NCBI GenBank assembly: GCA_003415625.1
Contig: PYIU01000005.1
Coordinates: 3,105,001-3,169,000, forward strand
Direction of reading: 5' to 3'
Origin: Aquanectria penicillioides
Taxonomy: Eukaryota; Ascomycota; Sordariomycetes; Hypocreales; Nectriaceae
Length of the DNA stretch: 64,000 nt
Position numbers and translations under genes: made by a program. Under the pieces are notes generated by a model, which was not told the DNA's origin, searched no databases, and was given only the letters and a program-made list of their open reading frames with translations. Positions 23,351 through 33,698 of this stretch are shown piece by piece (position 1 is the first letter of the stretch; every line of letters starts with the position of its first letter).

Positions 23351-23360
23351 GCTTTATACC
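23351..23360 (-). promoter_or_regulatory. TATA box of the ferric reductase gene
   Basis: GGTATAAAGC on the minus strand about 205 bp upstream of the start at 23149, implying a leader of roughly 170 nt. Confidence 0.45.
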
Positions 23361-26300
23361 TAAATGTTCCAGACCTTCTATGATTCCCATGAAAGAATTC
23401 ATAACCACAGATAGCACTAAGAGAGAAAAAAAACCCTCTCCTCACCAGTCACCGCCGATAAGTTGCTTCTGACTGCGGCCCTCCACGCCCAACGCAAGCC
23501 TCAATGTCACTAACCCCATCCCCCATCCCGTCCTACATGACTAACCGAGGAAAAAACAATCGCCACGGCCTATACGAACGGCTCGATTTGTGCTTAGGGC
23601 CTTCGACCTCTCCACCTTGTCTCCCATCCTCAGTCCCCGAAGGCCCCGAAGAGATGGGATATTTTGCAGCTCTGGCTGCTGGAATGACATGACTCCGTTC
23701 AGACTCCTGCATGAGGACGGAAACATCTAGTTTATTTCTCTGACGAGCTGTCAGGCTCGTGATTGAAGGGAGACTTCCAACGGGCACCCCTACCTGTTGA
23801 GCCATATTCCATCAGTTGCTCGCTTCTGATGAGAAGGATCAACCCTTCTCCCGGATGGCTGGTCCCTCCGCCTCTCATAGCGCGGTGATTTTCAGCTTTA
23901 AACCTTCGATTACCAGATCTGTAGTCGATGTCCGTGGCCGGCGAGTCCATTCAACCGCCGCGGACCCGCTATGCTGGGTTATCAGATGGACGTTCACGGC
24001 ACAGACGGTACACTAGGTAATAGCGGATGGGGGCGCAAGTGCGTCGGATTTCGAGATTTCGACCAATGTACATACATAGCAGTCGAGAGGCAGACAAATC
24101 AACGGGCGATCTAGGCCCCGGGATAGCACGGTACCGCCAGTCTCCACCGTGGCACAAGGCCCGGGTCTTAGTTAATGAGAACAAGCAGCGAAAGGTCGAA
24201 CGACAGACGACACCCGACATGGGGCCCGTCCCTAAGAGTGTGGCAACCCACAAGTCTGGGCCGCCGTTCAAGCCATTGCGGTGGGTCAAGCATGTTTATG
24301 CGAGACAGGAAAGTCTCGAACCGACCGTCGACTTTGGGAGGGCGCGCAGGATGGGCAACTAGAGACGCCGAACCGCCGTGGGAAGCCTTCCGAGGCCCGT
24401 GGCTTTGGACCCCGTGGGAGAGTCGTCTTGGCCATCTCGGAATGACGGCATGCCAAGGCGTGGGACTTGGCTTGCGGTGGCTGGCATCGCCCTTGCTGAA
24501 GGCTCCTTTTGGCCATGGCGATGCTTCGTTTTCACACCCTGCGCTGCGTACATACTATGAATCCACGGAAACCCAAAGATGGGTAGATGTTGGCTTTCCG
24601 CGTAGCCCCGTCAGGCCTAAAGGGGAATTGTTTAGTCTGGAATTGGGTTCCAAGTTGGGTATGCGATTTGCAAATAGAAACCATGGGGGAAAGGGGGGGG
24701 GGGAGTGGTGGAGGTGGTGGACCATGACCATTGGACGATGCTCCGACTCCGGACCGGGGGTTTTCGCTTTTGCAAGCCGGGATGCCAGGGATGCCGTTCG
24801 GCAGTGATCCGTGGTTGCATCCATACCCTGGTCCACGGCCTAGCAAAAAGCTCCCCCCCTCCAAGATTCCCTTTGGCTCGATTGCTGCGTTTTCGTTCGC
24901 CGAGCTGCTCGTCGATTTCAGGAAGCTCCGTCAGCCCAGCTGGCACACAGCAAGATGGGCAGATGTAGCCAAGACGCTTGACCCATGGGGAGAGGAGGGC
25001 ATTTAAAGTTGGCTTTTCGTCAGGGACTGAAACGGCTCCGCAGGATCGGCAGGGGGAGGAGGGGAGGGTGGCATGTTGTGATTATTTGACATGGGTTTTT
25101 TTCTTATCCTTTTCGGCATTATTTTTGTTTTGTTTTATTTTATTCTCATTCTTCCCCTCTTCAGTGGTGGTCCATGCCAGAAATCGACTGCGCGTCTAGA
25201 ACGCCGGCGTAGCAACGAGGAATGGCGAGATTAGAAGAATGGAGAGACTAGAGCGTAGGGGAGGCTTGAGGCTAGAGAATGCACGGAGCGGGATGGAGAC
25301 TGAGGCCTCGGGAATGAGGCAGCAGAGACGGGAGGTCCTGGACCCTTGAGGAGCGCATTGCCGAATGGGGACAAAAACTCTGTTTTTTTTTTTTCGGTGC
25401 GCATGTACCGGTAGTCCATATACCGTGTACGTACAGTACCTAGTACGCACCTACACACCTGTAGCGGTGCCGTTGGTGGCTGATCTGATCGATAAGATCC
25501 CAGAGCGCCCTGCCCTTCTGATGGGTGATGCGATTGATAAGATATTGGCCATAAACCTGGATCTGGACATGGACCTGGCGCCGCCTTGCCTCGTGATGGG
25601 CCAAACATGCCACACCACACAAGCCCGAAGCTTAGCTGGCAAATTTTAAGCTTGTCTAGGTTGTCCTCGTCCTGCGTGTCTCGCCTCGCCAGCTGGCTCC
25701 CTCATCGGAGTCACGCCCGTGCCGCTCCATCCAGCCATGCACCTCGCCCGCCGTTCGCATAGTGTATCCCAGCTGCACGCGACTTCAATTCCGCACCTTC
25801 AGGCTCTGCCCTGCTTCGGCCATGGCATGCCACTGTCGCCTCGTGTTGATGGTCTGTCGTCTTTAGCTTTGGGGCCCTTTTGTATTTATTTTTCATCTTC
25901 TTTATCTCCGACGCAACCTGCTCAATAAAGTCGCAAGCGTTGCAGATCCGGGATCCGAGAAAGTGTGCATGGGGAGCGAGGGGGCTGCATCGTGCAGCTT
26001 CTATCATCGGTTCTCGTTAGTGTCAAAGAAGACATACCACCTTACCAGAAGCGTAAAAAAAAACAAATCTGCCCATCCATGACCTGTTGACTCTTCCCAA
26101 ACCAGAAACAAACCCCACGCGCGTGGATCACCTAAACGGGATGATCCTAATCCATATTATCAACCCCGAAACACGCACACTCAAAAATGGGGAATGCACG
26201 CCCAATTGTGGGCCCATACTTGACAGAAGACAGATTCCAAAGGCTGATCCTATCCTTAACCCGAAGCTCTACCCCTAACCCGAACACTATGAATAATCCA

Positions 26301-27146
26301 AATCCTGTCTAAGCCTGATAACCCTAACTTCTAACCGATATCTGTATATATGTATTGTGGAAGTTGTCACGTGCTCTTGCCATGAAATTGATGTTAGTAT
26401 CGTGGAATTGCCGAGTTGAGAATGTGGGATAATATTTGGTGGTAGACCTTCCTAATAGGGTTTAAGCGTGTGTACATTTCCCTTTTTTGGGTGTGCGTGT
26501 TTTGGTCTTGCTAGATTATCCTAGCCCAGGTAATCTAGCTCGGTAGTCTCTGCACCTTTGGTCCAGATGCCGGCCTGGATTCATGGATGTGGCTTCTTTA
26601 TGGTCCCATCTTGGCTGCCGAGCACCCGATCTCCGTCCACTCCAGGACTAACACGCTTTGTCTGGACGGCCTTCACAGACCACATGCAACCAAACAGGCC
26701 AGAGACTATACCGCAGGACCCTATTTTTCTCCGTAATGTATTTGCTTCTACGGTCTGTTGCTCGCCTGCCATGGGGATCTTGGTTTTTTTTTTTTTTCTT
26801 TTTTCTCGTCCTTGCTAAAACCAAACTTGAAAGGAAAAAAAGATGAACCATGTACTAACTGACTACTTTCTTCCAACTCAGCCTATTATAGCAACTTGTT
26901 GTGCTTGGTGTCCTGCCAAGATATGTCACCATGTGCCACCTTATTTTATATTTCAGCTTATTTCAGCCTCATTCCACAGACTAGGAGCAAAACACCCTCA
27001 TTCCTCGACGCACTTGCTCATTTAGTCACTTGAGAGACTCTTCTTGACTCACTTCATCTCCCATTGTCACCTCACACACCTCCCCCTCCTTGCAGCAGCC
27101 CAGGGCCTCATCCATCCATCCATAGATTGCGATTCGCTCCTCAAAT
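23361..27146. other. Gene-poor interval
   Basis: About 3.8 kb with normal composition and no frame that shows a recognisable family. It has an 11-12 G run near 24690, a T run near 26785, and weak telomere-like CCCTAA pieces around 26250-26330. The longest open frame (24175-24807 +, 210 codons) is Trp/Gly/Arg-rich without a motif and looks fortuitous. Confidence 0.5.
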
Positions 27147-28358
27147 TCATACTGCAATAGCCTTGAGAAAAGTCCGGCTCTCGTTGCCTTCAACCACCTT
27201 GCCCACCGGCATCAGATACGCCTCCTCGTATCCTTCCTGGCTTTGCAAATGCCTCAGGTATGACTGAGCAACCCTGTGCCACGACTTCCTCTCCGTGGCA
27301 CTGGATCCACTCCCTTCCCAGACCCAGAGTGCCTTGCCGCCGTCGTCAAGCACGAAGATGTCGTTGCTCTCTAGGTCCTCGCGCGTTATCCGCACATTTT
27401 CTTTGACCAGGTCAAATGTGAGCTGGCCAGTGGCGTCGCTCAGCCGGAAGAGCCTCTTGGGCTTGTTGCGGTCAGCGCCGTTGCCTCCACGCGCTTGACT
27501 ACCCGCGACCAACGGCCGTGGACAGCAGAATCCTGTCGGGGGCGTCTCATCGTCACCGCCGAGGAGATCAACGACCCGCTTCGACCGAGACTCGGCCTGG
27601 GACAACACCTCGACATCGGCATGCTTCGCAACTGTCAAGTCGTGCACCACCTGCGCTGCTTTGCCCTTCTCCATAGGGCTACAGTCCTTGCCTTGCCACA
27701 CCCAGATCTTGTCGCCAGCGTCGACCACGAAGACGTCGGCGTCATCGAGACTGCGCCAGGTGGGCTCCACCTCAAGGACGACCACGCCAATGGCACCGAC
27801 CGCTGGGTTCTTTAGGATGCGCAGCAGCGTGATGGTCTCGTCCTTGGGCTCTTCCTCTACGTGCCGGAATCCCGAGCGCGTGCCTCCGGTGCGGATTGAC
27901 ATACGTGGGAACAGGGCTAAGAACTCGTCCGACGGCGCCACCTGGACCTCGCGATGCTGCGTCGCCGTCCCCCGGAGGAACTCGTCCAGCTCTGCCGTCT
28001 TGTAAGCCGCCGTCCCCGCCTCGTCCTGGGACGTGTGCGTGCCCAGCCAGAAGAAGATGTCGTGAGCTAGCTTCTCGTTGCCATCCTTATCGCCAATCTT
28101 GTAAGAGTACAGAACGATGAAGCTGTCGCCATCGTAGAAGAGGCCGTGCTTGGCTTTGGGCCACGGCACCACCTCGAATTGCTCAATCCGCCAGACAAAC
28201 AGTCCAGCCTCTACGCCGATTTTGCCGTTGTTCCAGGCGGGTTCGGAGGCCGCCGAGTTGTACTTGACCTCGTGGTCAATGTTAGACCCGATGAGCTCGA
28301 CGTTGCTGTCTTTGATGTCGTACTCCTTAAGGTGGACCAGTCCCTGGTTTGGTGCCAT
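27147..28358 (-). CDS. Gelsolin/severin-like actin-binding protein
   Basis: A single exon of 403 aa with three gelsolin-like repeats. The first (about 50-155) has GLFVWRIEQFEVVPWPKAKHGLFYDGDSFIVLYSY and DIFFWLGTHTSQDEAGTAAYKTAELDEFL. The second (about 185-260) has DVFVVDAGDKIWVWQGKDCSPMEKGKA, and the third (about 290-390) DIFVLDDGGKALWVWEGSGSSATERK. Three repeats match severin/fragmin-size proteins rather than the six of gelsolin. In the family these cap and sever actin filaments with calcium. No headpiece domain is present, so villin is excluded. Confidence 0.93.
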   Translation of the reverse strand: MAPNQGLVHLKEYDIKDSNVELIGSNIDHEVKYNSAASEPAWNNGKIGVEAGLFVWRIEQFEVVPWPKAKHGLFYDGDSFIVLYSYKIGDKDGNEKLAHDIFFWLGTHTSQDEAGTAAYKTAELDEFLRGTATQHREVQVAPSDEFLALFPRMSIRTGGTRSGFRHVEEEPKDETITLLRILKNPAVGAIGVVVLEVEPTWRSLDDADVFVVDAGDKIWVWQGKDCSPMEKGKAAQVVHDLTVAKHADVEVLSQAESRSKRVVDLLGGDDETPPTGFCCPRPLVAGSQARGGNGADRNKPKRLFRLSDATGQLTFDLVKENVRITREDLESNDIFVLDDGGKALWVWEGSGSSATERKSWHRVAQSYLRHLQSQEGYEEAYLMPVGKVVEGNESRTFLKAIAV

Positions 28359-29071
28359 GTTTGCTTCTTTGGGAGGGCGTTTGCCTTTGTTCCTCTTACC
28401 ACTTGCGATGAAATATAGTGCGAGATCTGAGAGAGATTATGCGGTGCGGGACACGACAAGGGGGATGCTTTTTGACCAGGCGGCTGAAGCAAGGAATGTT
28501 TGAGGTTGTGGAGGGACAAGGCCTTCCGTTTGGGGAAAACCCAATCCTGAGGTGAGATGGCTGAATGCGGGATCGATGCATCCTGATTGGTGCTATGGTC
28601 TGCTAACTCATCACCACATTGATCACAAATCAAGGACTACGGACAAGGAAAAAACAATGTAGATTATAAGCAAAAGTACCTACGTTTCCCCTTCTTCTTC
28701 CCCATTATCCTGTCCAGATTTGCTGCGAATCATTGTAAGTTGCCAGTCAATGCGCTGCCACGCGCTGATGGGGGCGTTTTCGGCAACTCTGGAATGTGAC
28801 TTGTTTGCTGCTGATGAAATTGATGTGGAGAGATGGCTAAGTGGGAGCTCTATTGATGGATGCGAAGCGAAGCTCAACATCATGGAAAAACAAATGTTTA
28901 ATTTAAAGTCGAGGGAGGGGGCGAGACAACGTGTCGAGAGATGGTGACTATTCGCCAGTAGTTTCTTCAAAATCACTGACGCAGGAATATCTGAGATCTA
29001 TATATGACATCGACACATTGAGGCAAGGATAACTTTTGATCATGGACGTGGATATGATAACGAACACCAGG
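28359..29071. other. Intergenic interval upstream of the gelsolin-like gene
   Basis: Contains the promoter of the gelsolin-like gene and the 3' end of the COG5 gene. A TATATTT on the minus strand near 28412-28418 may act as its TATA element. No gene is seen. Confidence 0.45.
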
Positions 29072-30403
29072 TTATCGGAGGTGATTGACCACACTGCCCA
29101 CCATGACAGCCACCTCCCGATCCCAGTTTCCTTCAGTCCGTCCCTTACCCTTGGGCCCCGTCAAGGCGCTGGGTAGCTGAGATCCTTTCAAAACAGCCTG
29201 CCGGATTGCATCGCCTACAGCCGTCTTGTTTGACCGCAGAGTTCGTGCCACGACTCCCCCACGGTTTATGATGTCTTGTACCCGGTTTGTTAAGCTGCTG
29301 GCCATGGTCCGCCAGAAAAATGAGACGAGACTGCCTGTCTCAAGATAAGTGAGCAGAGGTTGGAGAAGATTGGTTTGGTTTTGCTGGCCTAGTGTCTGGA
29401 GCAGAGGGTGGTTTGGAGGTTTGGTTGTCTCCAGGATCATTTCGAGCGACACAATGTTCTGGCACTTCGCAGTGACTTCGGCCAATGCCTTTTCCAGGGT
29501 TGGTAGCTGACCCAGCGAGCGGGACAGGACAGTAATGCTGGCCTGCAGTGCAGCACGAATGTACGTCTCGAGGGCTTGGAGGAGGTTTCGCGGCACCCAT
29601 TTGTCGGCCTTGAACCCCAGGGTAGGCGAGAGGAGGTACAGGGCCGTCAGAGCTGAGATCATCCTGGACTTTGTGTCGTCGGCCTGGGTGAAGGTGGCGG
29701 TGCTTGATATCGAGAACTCCCGAACAATTCTCTCTGAGGTCTCGCGAACCGACCGTTCAATCGGGGTAGTAACTATATCTTGCAAGCTCCTCACAGCGTC
29801 GACGCGGTTGAGTCCGTGGCCCTCCTCGCCAGGCGCCTTGCGATCGAGAATGTCGCGCAGGGAAACGATGGTATATGAGCATCGAACGAGGGCGCGATGA
29901 TCATCCTTCCCGGCTGCATTGCTACCGGCGGCCTCGAGCTCCGAGTGTTGGACCTCGAGCTGACGCCCGAGCTGGAGACAACGGCCGACTGAGCGTCCGA
30001 GCCTCAGCGTCTCCCACAGGCGGAGTGCAACCTGGCGAACTTCGTCTGCTTCGGCATGCTTGTCGATAACCTCTTTTTCTAGTTGGCGGTAGCTGTCGTT
30101 CAGGCTCTTGATCTGGCCATCGAGCTCGGCGATGATGTGCTTGGACGCCTCGGTCTGGTGTTGCGTGTATTGCAGCAAGGGCACGGCGGAGCGGGTGGTG
30201 AGGACGTCAATATGAGAATCAATCTCTTGGGCATCGAAGAGCACTCGGGAAAGAGGGGTGGAGAGGTCGAGGGGAGTGTCGTTGGGGTTGTTGGTTGCGA
30301 CCACGAGGGTGTTGGCGAAGGCGGCGGGGGAGAACTTGGGGTCGAGAAAGGTTTCGTAGTCGATGTACGATGGTTCGTCGTCGGCGGGCGGTGTGGTGGT
30401 CAT
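29072..30403 (-). CDS. COG5: Conserved oligomeric Golgi complex subunit 5
   Basis: A single exon of 443 aa. The N-terminal part has the COG5 pattern: a short acidic start (YIDYETFLDPKFSP), a coiled-coil-like helical stretch at about 60-125 ending in a REKE/VIDKHAEADEVR-type region, and LRLGRSVGRCLQLGRQLE. Long helical segments follow to the C-terminus. COG5 belongs to lobe B of the eight-subunit tethering complex that retrieves Golgi enzymes in intra-Golgi retrograde traffic. The size agrees with fungal orthologues, which are much shorter than the animal protein. It is divergently transcribed from the DUF2434 gene, with 1.5 kb between. Confidence 0.9.
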   Translation of the reverse strand: MTTTPPADDEPSYIDYETFLDPKFSPAAFANTLVVATNNPNDTPLDLSTPLSRVLFDAQEIDSHIDVLTTRSAVPLLQYTQHQTEASKHIIAELDGQIKSLNDSYRQLEKEVIDKHAEADEVRQVALRLWETLRLGRSVGRCLQLGRQLEVQHSELEAAGSNAAGKDDHRALVRCSYTIVSLRDILDRKAPGEEGHGLNRVDAVRSLQDIVTTPIERSVRETSERIVREFSISSTATFTQADDTKSRMISALTALYLLSPTLGFKADKWVPRNLLQALETYIRAALQASITVLSRSLGQLPTLEKALAEVTAKCQNIVSLEMILETTKPPNHPLLQTLGQQNQTNLLQPLLTYLETGSLVSFFWRTMASSLTNRVQDIINRGGVVARTLRSNKTAVGDAIRQAVLKGSQLPSALTGPKGKGRTEGNWDREVAVMVGSVVNHLR

Positions 30404-31878
30404 TGTAGATAGCTTGTCGCAAGCATTGGAGGGCTACGAGCGAGTGAAGCACGGTGAGCGAGCGTGTTTAGATAGGATGAGCTTAGTCGTGCTGCACCAC
30501 CATTCTCGCCGATGGTCTCTAGTGAGTGCTCTTCTGTGTGTGTGCCACAGAGCGTGGTGTTCTGGAAGCTGGCCTCTTCCGGCGTCGGGGGTTGGGAGCG
30601 CCGACGCCGATCCGAGCCTCCTGATTCGAGGAGACGAGTCGGGATGCGGGAGGCTACTAGGGTGCCAGGAGAGACCGTTACTGTGTACGTTGACAACGGG
30701 TGCGATCCACTAACAGCAGCACCAACAACTAGGGTACAAGTACCTAGGTGGAACAAGACCCGCCTCAAGCTTCGCCAGGCGGGCGCTCAGTGCGCTGAAG
30801 AGGGGCCCTGAAGATGGGGGTGGGGCGTTGGAGGCACCTGCGGCTATGCGGCTGCCGGCAAGCCTGCAGTGAGGTCATAAGCGACAAGGGTTTGGAAACT
30901 GGCAAATTGTTTACAGCGAAGGAGCGTGGGCCAACAACAAAGCTGATACAACGAGAGCGTGCACTCGGATTGAATACGGCAGGGATGAGTGAATTAGGAG
31001 GACGAAATCAGCATAGGTCCATCGGATGGAATGTCTGCGGGGGCAGCGTGTCCAGCAAGAAAAGAAAAGAAGGGAGTTCAATGGCTGTTGATCGCTTCCT
31101 CGGCTGCGATACAATTGAGATGTTTTTTTTTTGGCCGCTTCAGTTCCTTTACGCGTGTTGCCACTGGCTCTACCCTCCTCTTACATCCGCACATACCAGG
31201 GTGGTTGTCTTCTCTGCTGCTGTGGTGCGGACTGCACGGTGCAGTCCGCGCTGCATGTCACTCAATACGCTTTAGCTTGTATGAGAGAATTACTGGCCGG
31301 TAATAAATGAGGATGGACCGCTCGGCAGCCCCACCTCCACGACCGAGTCCTCGTCCGACCACTCAACGGCGAGCCTTTTCCCGGGATGCGAACGGCACCT
31401 CCGGCAACCACCATCGTCATCCCATCCTTCGACTCAAGGGTTTTCTCTCTCGTCCGCCCGTCTTCCCCCATCTCGTCTTTTTCTTCTCTTTTCTCCTCGT
31501 CGAGACACCGAGCAATGGCCTAAGAGAAGCCAAATCCCATTGCCTCTGGTCGCCCCGTCCTCAATTCCAGTCTGCCTGCCTGCTTGTGTTTGGTTGGGTC
31601 CCGCCTTGTGCCGCTCCACGAGAGCAAGCTCCCGCCACCACCAACCAACCTCCAACTGGCCCTCCATCATCATCGTCATCATCATCAGTATCATTATCAT
31701 CGAGAGTCAACCGATCCCGCCCCATCCAATCCACATTGCCTGGGAGGATTTCCGCGGTGCAGCAGCGGAAGAGTGTACGCAATTAAGACGCTGAGCCCGC
31801 GCAATCGTCATCCCAAACCCGCGACCATCCCGTTCGAGTGTCCTCCAGAAACCCTCGACATCCTCGCAGTCAGCCATC
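30404..31878. other. Divergent promoter interval COG5 / DUF2434
   Basis: Shared upstream region. It contains the 23-bp near-perfect palindrome listed next and a CCATCATCATCGTCATC-type pyrimidine-rich leader before the DUF2434 start. Confidence 0.55.
31227..31249. promoter_or_regulatory. Perfect 11-bp inverted repeat with 1-nt centre
   Basis: Arms GCGGACTGCAC and GTGCAGTCCGC flank a single G, about 630 bp before the DUF2434 ATG. It could be a dimeric factor binding site or a hairpin. Its function is not known. Confidence 0.5.
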
Positions 31879-33698
31879 ATGTCCAGCCTCTTTGGCCACG
31901 CTGCCGCCATTGCGGCTCGCGATCTCGTGCTCGACTGGCCGTCCGGCGATAACAGCTCCGACACCTACGTTCAGGGCCACCATTACAACCTCACTGCTCT
32001 AAAGCACTGGAACTACACCTACTACAAGAATGAGACCTTCTCCAACGGCTCCGATTGCTATTTGGTTTTCTCCCCGTACCAGCCCGCCTACCTCTTCGGC
32101 AATGGCAGCTTTACGAATAGCTCGAGTTGCTACTCTGCCATCAACCCAATCGGCACCCGTGGTGACGTCGGTATTGGCTTCGCCTCTGCCTATGGCTTCT
32201 GTCTCGTTTTGCTCCTCATGGCCCTCGCCAAGCATGGCAGGATTTATCTGGCTCGTGAAAAGCGCTTCTATCCCATCGGTCGTCGCTGGCAATGGTACTG
32301 GGGTCTTTTCATCTGCGCCTGCGCTTGTATCAGTCTCTTCATGAACATTGACGTCGACCGATACTTCCTTCAGCATCTCCCTCTCAGCGTGACCGTCTTC
32401 TTCTGGTTCCTGATGTGTCAGGGTACTCTCGCTCTGACTTGGGAGGCCGTCCGCCACTGGGGAAGTTGGCAAGAGCGTCAGTTCATCGACCCAAACCCAT
32501 TCGTCTACCAGCAGGATGATCGCCGTGCCCAGCTTGAATTTTGGCTTCCCATGTGGTTCTACTTCTGGGTCTGGATGGTAAGTCTACGATTTACTTTTCT
32601 ATCCCGTTGCTTGTCCCCCGAATACCCTTTTTTTCTCTTGGAACCTGGAATGCTGACTGGATGTTCTAGAACTTCTTCCTCGTCGTTCCCCGAAACTGGT
32701 CCTTCGTTCAGAAGCAGCACTCTCCTGAACAGACTCTGGACATTGCCATGCCTGGTGCTACAAGTATCCGGTTCAAGATCGGAGCCTTCTGCCTTGCTAT
32801 CGCATGGTTCACCATCGTCTTCTCCCTGCGCCACTCGATCAAGCACTACAAGCCTCGAAACCGTGGTGTCTTCAACCGCGCCCTCGGCTTCACCAAGGCT
32901 GTGCCTCTGCGCTTCTATCTGATCATTCCCATCACCGGTGCTCTTATTGCGTATCAGGCCTTTATCGCCTGGAATTGGGAATTCTCTCTCATGAGGATAG
33001 GCGCTCCTGTTTACGTCATCTTCACCTGGGGCTACGGCCCACCTCTGCTCATCATCCTTATCCAGGTCTTGTATGGATTTGCCAGTCCCAACGAGGATAA
33101 GGATCTCATTAGGCAGAGGCATGAACGAGGAGAGGCTATCGACCGAGAGCTTGGCCTTGTCAAGAAGCCAGCCTGGTGGCGCCGTGTCAAGGGAGAGCAC
33201 CTGCATTCTCTCCGTGACAAGATCGCCATGAATGTCCACGAGATTGGCGGTGGCAGGGCTACTGGTCGCCGTGTCGAAGATGGCGCAGAACGAGCCGCTC
33301 GTGAGGAAGCTTTGGGGGCTGCCAGGGATGACGACATTGAGATGTATTCTGTCTCGCACGCGGGTGGAGAAAACCCTCGCGTCGACCGGGCCGGAGTCTC
33401 CTCCATCCAGCGCCAGAGGCAGCATCTCACTGATCCATACTCTGGAAAGTCGGATCAGCGCCGCCACGAGCGCACCATGCAAGCAGCGGCTGGTCTGTTG
33501 TTCCCCAACGACCTCGAGGCCGAGCGAGCTCGTCATCATGAGGAGATTTCCCAGGATGGACCGCCCCCGTACACGGACAATCCGCAACGCGGTCGCAACA
33601 ACTCTAGACCTGGAAGTGCTTTCCGAAGCACCAGTGCCGAGACGAGCAACAGCATTTCTGCTCCGCCGCAGCAGGTCAAGAGCATGCTCGATATCTAG
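31879..33698 (+). CDS. DUF2434 family multi-span membrane protein
   Basis: Two exons, 31879-32577 and 32670-33698 (intron 32578-32669, GTAAGT/TAG), both phase 0, giving 575 aa. The N-terminal ~95 residues are outside-like, with many NxS/T sites (NSS, NLT, NYT, NET, NGS) and conserved Cys. About seven hydrophobic segments follow between residues ~100 and ~395, with WQWYWGLFICACACISLFMNIDVDR and FWLPMWFYFWVWMNFFLVVPRNW in the middle. The C-terminal ~180 residues are a soluble, charged tail ending QQVKSMLDI, with an acidic-aromatic PPPYTDNP. The family is fungal and uncharacterised. The seven-span, glycosylated-outside layout suggests a sensor or receptor, but that is inference. Confidence 0.88.

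Noticed and set aside
24175..24807. A 210-codon plus-strand open frame
   Set aside because: Trp/Gly/Arg-rich composition without motifs, overlapped by open frames on the other strand; no promoter or splice evidence.
26250..26330. Telomere-like CCCTAA fragments
   Set aside because: Only a few scattered, degenerate copies; no tandem TTAGGG array, so not an interstitial telomere.
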